In this document: positions 55,396 to 64,000 of the stretch, one piece after another
How positions within the stretch are numbered: the first letter of the stretch is position 1
How the letters are laid out: every line of letters starts with the position of its first letter
From: Siphonodentalium dalli
Taxonomy: Eukaryota; Mollusca; Scaphopoda; Gadilida; Siphonodentaliidae
Direction of reading: 5' to 3'
Assembly (NCBI GenBank): GCA_032622095.1
Contig: CP136069.1
Coordinates: forward strand, 123,742,126-123,806,125
DNA length: 64,000 bases
Program-made: the position numbers and the translations under genes
The notes under the pieces: model-generated
Seen by the model: the letters and a program-made list of their open reading frames with translations, nothing else
Databases searched by the model: none
What the model was told of the DNA's origin: nothing

Positions 55396-58300
55396 GACAT
55401 GTAAATTCTACCACACATTGGCGCTCTCTATTTGTGGAACTTTTGGGCAAATAGCATGCTGCTTCGGGGAAGGTTGTGCAAACTTACTGTAATTTCTACA
55501 TTTCAGTCCGTTTATACCTATAATTCAAGTTATTTGAAATGTGTTTTGCTGCGTACATGCAATGCATGTTCTGAACTGATAGTGTGGCAGTGTGCCCTTT
55601 TTTTTTGGAACTTCTCCGGGTACCAAATTCATTTGTTACAGAGTGTTTATTTTAGCTTAGACATGGAATAGGATGCTATTATAAATGAGAAACAAAATTA
55701 TCATTATACGAGGTCACCATTCGTCACTGCGTGCTGAAATTTCAATAATTTTTCCAAGTCTAAAAGACTAAATTGAATCGCGATATGCATATAATATCAT
55801 ATCATTAGCACAAATAGTGCTATTAAGTACCAATCACTGTAGCTGAAGTGTACATGTAATATCCAGTTCATTGAATGAATCATGAGTATAGCCTGGTTGA
55901 AATACTACTGTGTGGCGAGTCACACTCGTCTTCGGGCTATTGAGGCCATGTATGCATGGTGTTATGAACGGTTTGTATTGTGAATGGGTTAAATTATCTG
56001 CTCGTAAACCCTCACAGTAGACAATTTTATACCAGGTTCTATTCAGTATTCAGAAATAGCTCGCAATGGAAATTTGCATGGTACATATTTTGTTAAGATT
56101 TTTTGGTCAAAGCCTCAAAGGTGGTAGCCGGATATTTGGTTTAAATAACCATCAGTGGCAGTGCTTTGGTTTGTTTTGCCATCAGTCTGTCTGGATCACT
56201 TTATGTTTTACTTTTACAAACATATTTCAGAGTTAATAAATGGCTGTTATATAGAGTCCTGACGAATCTTCCAAAATGAGGACTTAGCCCACCAGATGTA
56301 CACAAGTACAATGAACCTAAATGTCTGACTTAAATAACTAATAGTTGTATTAAATGCTATTTCTAAATCATGTATATGAACCCCATGTTATGTAAACAAA
56401 CAGTATGTATGAGATAACCAAAACACTAATCGCCAGATATACCCCATGCATTAAGTGAACTTTGGTTAGAAATTCCACCAAATTGTTTATAACGTATCAG
56501 TATAGCGCTAGCTAACCCTCACCTTTCAAGATATCGGTGTTGAATGAGTCACTGCGAATAAGTCTCTTAAACACATTTCCTCGGTGTTCTTATTGCTCAC
56601 CCTCTGTGTGCTGTATATAAACAAACGCTCGACTCACACAATGTGTGTTTTGAGGATAATATGGCATTCATACTATCATACATGTAGTATTATTATACTA
56701 TTATAGTATAATATTAGTATATTCTTTAGACTTTACAACATACAGGGTCAGGGTATTATAATTTAGTAACTGGTATTCCTAAATTATAACCTATAACGAA
56801 GGCCATCCATGTCTTAACCAGTAATGTCCAAATGATATGTATGCTTTCAGTAACAGTGCGTGGAACATACCGGTACATTCAATTGTTAATTTGTTATATA
56901 CCGGTACATGTCCGTGAAATATAAATACACGGCACCATTGAAACCGGATTTAAACCGGCATATGCGACTTGAGAATACACTTCAAAGTCTCAACATGTGC
57001 GGGTACAATTATTATTCATCTAATCTAATTGTATATTTACATATCATGGCCTTGGATGGAGTAAGTTTTCGAATAACGTAGTACGTTCTTATCATATTAT
57101 GTCCGCTTCATATGACCACATGCAAGCACGGTCTGGTTTACACCTATACTAGCCAATAAAATTATTTCGACGTCATGACGCCAATCAAATCAGAACGTTA
57201 CAGTTACGTCATATTAATTCGTTTATGGTCAGTGGCAAATAGACTATACTTTTAACAGACACTCAGACTAATAACAAACCAGGAAACAATTACCCGGAGA
57301 TTATTCTCGAATATTCGAATAGTCAAATAATTATTCGAATATTTATTTTTACGAGCGAATATTCATGCCCCTTTTTTCACTGGCCGACCCCATTTAAAGA
57401 TATTTGAATCCCCAACCAACCATGGGCCCTACAAACAAAATGTCGGATTAATCAGCTATAATCTATTTCTTATGTTAGTCCGTGGGCCAAGCAATAATTT
57501 TTTCAAATTGGCTGAACCCACCCCACCCCCTCCAACAAAGGTTTCTATATATCAAATTAAAGGTAATCATATGGCGCATCAGATTTTGCTTGTTGCCCGT
57601 TTCAGAAAGTGTCCCAACATAGATTTTTCAGGGAATACAACTCTTACCCCTAAAATAAAATGGAAAGTTTCTCGAATACAAGTGTCACGGCATAAACAAA
57701 ATATTGCAGTTATAAACTGCACAATATATCGTTTATATTAATAAGAAATGACACAAGAGATAAAACTAGACCAATTTCTGAGCTAGATAAATATTTTGAA
57801 ATCGCGAAAAATTACTTGGAATTTGAAAAACTTTGTCACTTATAAATGGCTATAACTTGTGAGTAGCATGGGCTATTGATCCGCAAAATGGCTAAAAAAT
57901 TGCCCCAATGACATACCAAACCGATTTTAATAATGGAGTGCCAAGAGTATAGCTGTGAAAATGTGATATGAGCGTAAACTTAACCCCACCCCCTAAAATA
58001 TAACTTTTGCAGAAAAACGATGTATGTAGTTTACACTTAGAATGCTGCATGTCAAGTTGGTTTTAGAAGCATAAACTGAAACAGTAGAGAGAGTGATGAA
58101 GGGAATTATTAATAACGGTGTCTGAACGTGATCTAAGATAAAAAATTTAAGAAAAAAAGGAGAAATTTTACTAATTTATGTAAAACTTACAACATTGTGA
58201 TTAAATTTTGATAGGCTATGGTATAGCCTTGCGATAACACTGGTCGGTATTTTCTTATTTGTGCCGCGCATGTCGGGACAGTGATCACAACTGATAATAG

Positions 58301-59040
58301 ATATGACATTACATACGCTCCATATTTGACAATAAGATTAGGATGGCATCCAAAACGGCCAACACAATCGAAGTTTAGCACGCTTTAATTCCGCCACAGA
58401 CGTGACTGAGTTCGTTAACTGGGGACAAGGAAAATGTTAATCATGAGTTCACTGGTAACCATAAACAAACCGAAGAACCCTACTATTGTTTCATTTAATT
58501 TAACCTAATGAGTAATTGATTGTCTTAAGGACTATAGATACTCATTTATTGGGGGAATACTTGATAAAAGTCAATGTATAGAAATATTAAAACAATCATC
58601 ACTAACATGTGGCTTTTGTGTCAGTTTAGATAAGTAATATCAAATTATATATTTTTCTGAAGAAATTGAAATTGTATGCCCATATTAACGTCCTCCAATT
58701 TCAAGTTGCCTATCTCTTGTGTTCAGGTGAAATATTTTATATTAACGAAATTAGTTGTTATACAGAGGACTTTTTGTCAATAAATAAATGACCTTTGCAG
58801 TATATAATATTGTGTTGCCAAACAGTTTTCAAGGCATGCTACTACGTCACGTTCTATAAGTTGAGTTCTCTCACTATGAGTCATCACAATATTTCATTTC
58901 GGTTATTGTAGACATTCTCACATACATCGGTACATGGTTAGTCTGCGGTGAAACAAGATCATTTGTTAGATTCATATGAATCTTTACAGCCAAGGCTCAG
59001 TAGTCACATTTTATCGGGAGGAAGTATAATCCGACCTTGA
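55396..59040. other. No gene recognised
   Basis: 3.6 kb of AT-rich sequence with short frames only. The ATTCGAATA cluster at 57305-57365 is the only notable feature. No convincing exon, RNA gene or bounded repeat seen. Confidence 0.35.
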
Positions 59041-60325
59041 ATAACTGTAATAAAATCACTTATACTCCCAAAATTAACACACCTTTTCGTGTCACTTCCA
59101 AATCCCGATAAAACATTTATGAAAAAATTGGACACTATGCTTTATAATTATCTATGGAATTCAAAACGTGATCGAGTGAAACGCAAAGTTGTATGCCAAG
59201 ATTACAAAAACGGTGGCTTGAAAATGGTTAATGTCAATAATTTTATGCTGTCAATGAAAATAACTTGGGTGAGACGCCTCATAACAAAGAGCGCCAAGTG
59301 GATGCCCCTCACAGATATTCCATTATGCGAAGACCCCATGTTCCTTACATATGAGCATGGCTATTTAGAGAAACAGGCAAAGAAATTCACAAATCCATTC
59401 TGGCATGACGTTTTGTTATCATTTGTCAAATTTTTACAACTAAATGTGAACAATTGCAATATATCCACATGTACGCTGTGGAATAATTCAAATATAAAAC
59501 AATATGGAAAGGTAATAAACTTCACTTCTTGGCGCGAAAAAGGGATTATGTATATAAATGATATGCTAGATAGTAAAGGTTCTTTTCTTTCACAAGAAGC
59601 CATACATAAGACATTTAATATACGCACAGACTTCATCACTGTAAACACTATACAGCAGCAAATAAAATTAACAGCAAAAAAGCTTGGCCAACAGATAACT
59701 CGAGTTTCTTACCCCATTCTACCCACTAACTTCATCACTTTGCTTAAAAATTCGCGGGGAGGACAAGATTTTTACAAAATGGCAATCACAGTTTCCTGAT
59801 ATGGGAAGTACATTATTTACATATGATAAACTACCCTTTCTCACGACGCCTGACACCAAGCTACAATGGCTACAATTCCGAATAAATTCTAGAATATTAT
59901 CAACTAATAACTTTCTACACATTTCTAATATAAGACAAAATGGCAAATGTGATAGGTGTAAAAGTGAAAAGGAAGATATCAACCACATTTTTTGGAATTG
60001 TTGTCATGTGCAGACATTTATTAGAGATATCTGTAATTGGGGTAAAAATAATGATATAAATCTTTATCCCACAAATATGACGATGATTCTTGGCACACCA
60101 CCCATTAGTAAAAACTATACTACAAACTTACTCTGGCTCCTAATTAAACAATATATATATCGGTCTAAATTTAAACCAATCACTTTGTCTGTTAATGTCT
60201 TCCTCAAAGAGTTGGCATATAGATACGATTGCGAAAAATATACAGCACGATGTCAATCGAAACTTTCAGAATTCTTGAAAAACTGGTTCCTTATAGAAAA
60301 AGCTTTAAACAAACAGGCGACTTAA
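59041..60325 (+). pseudogene. L1/Tx1-like LINE, 3' part of ORF2
   Basis: From about 59050 the frame reads IKSLILPKLTHLFVSLPNP, then MLYNYLWNSKRDRVKRK, QDYKNGGLKMVNVNNF and LSMKITWVRRLI, the standard region after the reverse transcriptase of L1/Tx1-type elements. A single-base frameshift at about 59745-59765 moves it to a second frame, which continues TKWQSQFPDMGSTLF, TKLQWLQFRINSRIL, a zinc knuckle (CDRCKSEKEDINHIFWNC) and a C-terminal tail ending at TAA 60325. Catalytic domains are absent. It is the same broad class as 781-1463 but not close in sequence. Confidence 0.85.
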
Positions 60326-60329
60326 TACA

Positions 60330-60977
60330 AATTCGACAAAGTTACTTTAATTTTTGAGACTCCTATCGATTATCACGCAGTCAGTTAAAACATATACTAT
60401 CTACCACCATCTCCACAATAGCCTCTATGTTGAGAGTTGAGTCCATCCGAAACATCCGACATATTTATAATACATTTACTATATATATACTAAGCATACT
60501 AAGCATATGCATATGTTTATGTATTGTATAACTTTATACCACTGGTGTGCGAATTCTGTGAGCCAGGCGAGTGCGTGCAGTAAGAAAGAGATATGTGTGA
60601 ACGCGAGGAATGCCATATCTGTATACAATTATCAATGCTACTGAACATTCTGTATTTGACATTCCTCAATGTGATTGTTTCTTCAATAAACTCCAGGCTG
60701 GGGAGTTAGTATGATGTGCCAATCACTGATATAGTTCGCACGAAGATGTGTTAATGTGATTTCTTAAGGAGTCTGTGTCTGCTGGCAGTAGAAGATGTGT
60801 TCCAGTGTTCGGTTATACAACATAAGAACGTGTATGTTAATTTGTCGAATTGTCGACATTATGGCTCACTATAATATAGCCCACATGCAAACTTGGTAGG
60901 ATATATAGTGTCATCGTCAACATTAATAGATTGCACAAATTTCGCTGCTTTTGACTATTAAGTCAAACGGCTTCATT
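60330..60977. other. No recognisable feature
   Basis: AT-rich flank after the LINE relic. No gene or repeat recognised. Confidence 0.4.
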
Positions 60978-61680
60978 TTATAGGTGTTTGTGAATGTCGT
61001 AACCCGTCAAATCGTGAATTACAGGCAAGGTTGCAACCGCTTGATCAATACTCTCCGATATGTCGTTCACCGAAATGACACATGACCTATTTTTGTTTTC
61101 AGTATGAAGAATTAGCATAGCTCCTATTAATCGAGAAACATAACATTCTAGTATTTCGACGTATTCGTCAGGGGAATAAAAAACAATAACTTGCTTCCGA
61201 CCGAAGCGTGCTGCATGGTCTACATGTAACAGCATACTTGTATCCGCTGCCTCATGGTAACATACTAGCAAGAGACCAGGAACTAACTTTAAGAGAACGT
61301 TGACATTCACGGACCGTATCACGTGACATTCGACCCAATGGCAAACACAATTCAGTGTTGTTGAAACAGCATGTATATTCTGCACTCGACCATTCACGAA
61401 AAATAGAAACATATCAAGGAGTCTTTGTTATACCCCCTGATAAATATTTGGCAATGTCTGGAACTGTGTCATCGACACAGAATATGTGAAGCCTTGTCTG
61501 AATACCAGGATTGTATTCTCGGGTTGCAGGAAAAAGGTAGAATAATGTTGCTGAAAAAGAAGTGCAATGTATCATACTATGCAACAACTTCAACAATCTA
61601 CTAATATCAATGATGACCCACTTACATCCTGCCAAGAATTTGTATGTGCTTTATGTGACAAGCCGACATGTATTCAAGTC
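60978..61680 (-). pseudogene. Second relic of the multidomain transposon gene
   Basis: The frame 60978-61412 holds HEAADTSMLLHVDHAARFG, then a stretch where a D-x-D motif is expected but reads SPDEYVEILEC, then ATLPVIHDLTGYDIHKHL. EADT and TGCD-type motifs belong to the middle of the same protein family as 3019-5602, a part poorly preserved there. Here the key Cys of TGCD is Tyr (TGYD). The upstream frame 61414-61635 has a weaker match. Multiple stops and shifts; no TIRs were identified around it. Confidence 0.55.
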
Positions 61681-61699
61681 GATGAATTACGATAATTTT

Positions 61700-62740
61700 T
61701 CTCCTGTTGTAAAACGAGAACAATAACACCAGACTTCTGAAGCAGCACGTTTGTCGTGCAAACTATCAGGCAACTACTTGGCACAATACCTCACACCCAT
61801 TCTGGAATATAACCATAGCCCGTCTATAATGCACGGGATACATGCTTATGGTTATATGATAACACTAGGCATAGCGATATGAGTTGTCCCTAAAGTATGT
61901 CCCTTTACCTATTGCCCGTTTGAGTGTCATGTAAATAATGTTATCCACTGGACGCAGAGCGGGAATGGTCAGCACCAAAATGCACGTGCATAAGAACGAA
62001 TCTATAACCAATAATGTTGCAAGATTCAGGCGTAATCATGATCGGCCAGTCCACTCTCATTGTCGCGTTCATGCCCGTCGGGTTCGTAGCATAGATCAAC
62101 GCCATGCTACTACTATAATCTTCGTATTGTTAACAAATCCAAATGATTTAAGTTGACCCAGAATATATACCCACAATCTGGGCAGAACCATAACAGCTAA
62201 ATAGAGTCAAACATATTCCTAAAAATCCTATAAAGTACTGAACCTTTTGACATGCAGTGTATCGGATCGCCCGGTCCGTCCCCCAGCGCTAATATATAAT
62301 CAAGTCATGTGAGTTCTGCTTGTCTCCCTCAAATGACCCCGCAACAGAAGTACCGGTATAGAAAGCATAGTTACCGTGCATGAGATATATGGGTGCATGG
62401 GATTGTATGGGATTGGTTTTCCAGGACGGCCATCGGTGGTCGATGCGCGTGAGGGGCCCAAAGTCCTACACATCAACAACGCATCGATGACACTTCATCC
62501 CTATCCAAATGCAGTTATGGAACTACTGCGATTTGATTGGCTACAATGATTCATGCGATTTGTTATTTGGCCGCCAACATGTCAGGGTGCACTGGTGTAT
62601 GAAATGTGAGGATATCTGCATGGAATAACCGAAGTAGTGCCAATTTAAATGGCAACTTAAATGGCTACCCGAGGACGAGCACAGTTATTGGGCATTTTCG
62701 TCAATGAATTACTCATCACAATATATGAGTTGGGACAATA
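61700..62740. other. No recognisable gene
   Basis: Short frames only. A local inverted 'aaccatag...' pair lies near 61812-61856. Nothing else recognised. Confidence 0.4.
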
Positions 62741-62743
62741 TAT

Positions 62744-62884
62744 TACAGTTCTTTAATTTGTTGAGGATCACCAGTGAATGCATTTCTTAATGAACAATTC
62801 CTTATCCCCATGTGACGAACCCAGTTAAATTTGTGTTGGTAAGTTTGAAAATCTTCGATGTTGGTGGTCGTTTTGGACGCCATC
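62744..62884 (-). CDS. Possible small protein or first exon (46 codons)
   Basis: The context 'ttttaagATGGCG' is a good start context. The frame reads MASKTTTNIEDFQTYQHKFN, then VRHMGIRNCSLRNAF, to a stop. Upstream in-frame codons extend it to 86 residues, but the internal ATG looks the better start. No match recognised; chance cannot be excluded. Confidence 0.25.
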
Positions 62885-63052
62885 TTAAAAGAATTAACAA
62901 ATATGAAGTGTCCGAAGCTGTATATATCGTCATTTGTGTCAAGTGTCACAAAATGCGCCACAAAATAAGAAAATAACTCCATGTAAACATGAGTCTCACT
63001 CATCAGCCTTTGGTAGCCATACGTGACCAGTTGAAATATATATATATATATA

Positions 63053-64000
63053 CTAGCAGGTTATCCCGCCACTGGCGTGCTTGGTCAGAAACATGACAAT
63101 GTTTTGTTTGTGTTGTTCAATGGGTTAATATTGGGTTTTTCAATATTTTACCCGATTTGACCTTGAATTGATCATTTTCAAGGTCAAGGTCATGTCGGGG
63201 TCACAATATATAATTTGTGGGTACCCGTTTGAAGGTTAAAGTGGATATGTCATAATTTTTACAGTTATCCCCCATGGGAATCGATTACAGTTGGTTTGGT
63301 ATATAATTACTTCCCTTTGTCGAGTTATATTGTACGCATGCGCACACGTTTGTTTACGGGAACACACTACAAAGTGTAAGCCGACTCCGGCGGCATGCAA
63401 TTAAATTAAAGTTGCAAGCGGAGTTTCATGTTACGTTTTACTCCATTGTTTCTCAATGGATATGAATGGAATGTTCAATGTATGTTCGTGTTTATAATCG
63501 TTTAAATTAAATTAAAACAAAATCACACATTTGATGATGTATTGAAATGCTCCAAAATAAAAGATAAGCGCCGGCGGGTGTGATATTGCATTATTTCCTT
63601 TGTTTCTCAATGGATACGAATCAAATTTGGAACTTATGTCCGCATTGGGTTATGGAATGCATAAACTTCAACAAATTACGATCAAATTACGAATTTGTTG
63701 ATTTTATTGAAGTGAGCGTGTAGATATGTACATGCATGTTATCGGATTAACCAGGATTAACTAGAACAATAATTGGCAACGCTGTTACGCTAGGCTATAA
63801 TGGCGGGAACCTTCAAGTTTGAATAAGGCAAATGTATGTTAATAATAACTCTATTTAATAATAATGCATATAATAAAAAGACATATAATACATAAACATA
63901 TTAAATAACAAACATAAAGGTATACATTTGCGACTGCTCATGTTCTGTGTTGTATGGCACGTCGCATAATTAACGACCCCCCCCCCCCCCCCCCCCGCCA
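63053..64000 (-). mobile_element. Helitron 3' end, minus strand, running off the window
   Basis: On the minus strand the end reads hairpin CGCC-agt-GGCG, then 'ggataacctgCTAG' (63056-63053) followed by T and a TA run, as at the other Helitron ends. Inside, 'gaccttgaattgatcatttt' and 'caaggtcaaggtcatg' match the fragment at 19050-19377. Two 'gtttctcaatggata' blocks (about 63449 and 63601) suggest internal repetition. The 5' end was not found before the window stops at a poly-C run (63978-63996). Confidence 0.6.

Noticed and set aside
59361-59988. Minus-strand frames over the LINE relic
   Set aside because: Shadows of the plus-strand ORF2 fragment.

Overview
The window is AT-rich animal nuclear DNA: spliced coding exons with GT/AG borders, long introns and a very dense, varied load of transposable elements. 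Helitrons, tandem-cored dispersed repeats carrying a CCCCGCAACGAAG border, CR1-type and L1/Tx1-type LINE relics, and a YitH-like acetyltransferase family all fit a marine lophotrochozoan, most likely a mollusc. That placement is inference; no single feature proves it. No bacterial operons, rRNA genes or CRISPR arrays were seen.

Host genes are few. The only clearly recognised one is the 3' end of PIGG (GPI ethanolamine phosphate transferase 2) on the + strand. Its last three coding exons lie at 8077-8359, 10192-10382 and 12119-12332, with transposons packed into the introns. The second group is a small family of GNAT-type (YitH-like C-terminal domain) genes, each seen as one large 3' exon: intact at 23175-23929 (-) and 45808-46568 (+), broken at 49886-50626 (-), and a truncated piece at 39612-39750 (+).

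Layout. 1-2.1 kb: a tandem-cored repeat, a LINE tail with poly(A) and a foldback hairpin. 2.09-7.13 kb: a 5-kb DNA transposon with about 700-bp terminal inverted repeats (TIRs) around a decayed multidomain gene. 7.5-12.3 kb: the PIGG exons with piggyBac-like, hAT-like and pogo-like MITEs. 12.8-21.2 kb: repeats, including a 2.2-kb TIR element with a C2H2 zinc-finger exon. 22-24.4 kb: a GNAT gene. 24.9-26.04 kb: two head-to-tail Helitrons. 27.9-28.6 kb: an array of AAT cores spaced mostly 21 bp apart. 29-34.5 kb: a LINE relic, a 1.4-kb TIR element and a Mutator-like element. 34.94-51.19 kb: two large palindromes that abut exactly. 51.4-64 kb: further MITEs, a LINE relic, a second relic of the multidomain transposon gene, and a minus-strand Helitron end.

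The most unusual items are the 21-bp-phased AAT-core arrays (three copies), the pair of abutting palindromes whose arms hold one intact and one broken GNAT copy, the tandem Helitron junction, and the long-TIR transposon with a CXC-like and possibly PIN/FEN-like gene.
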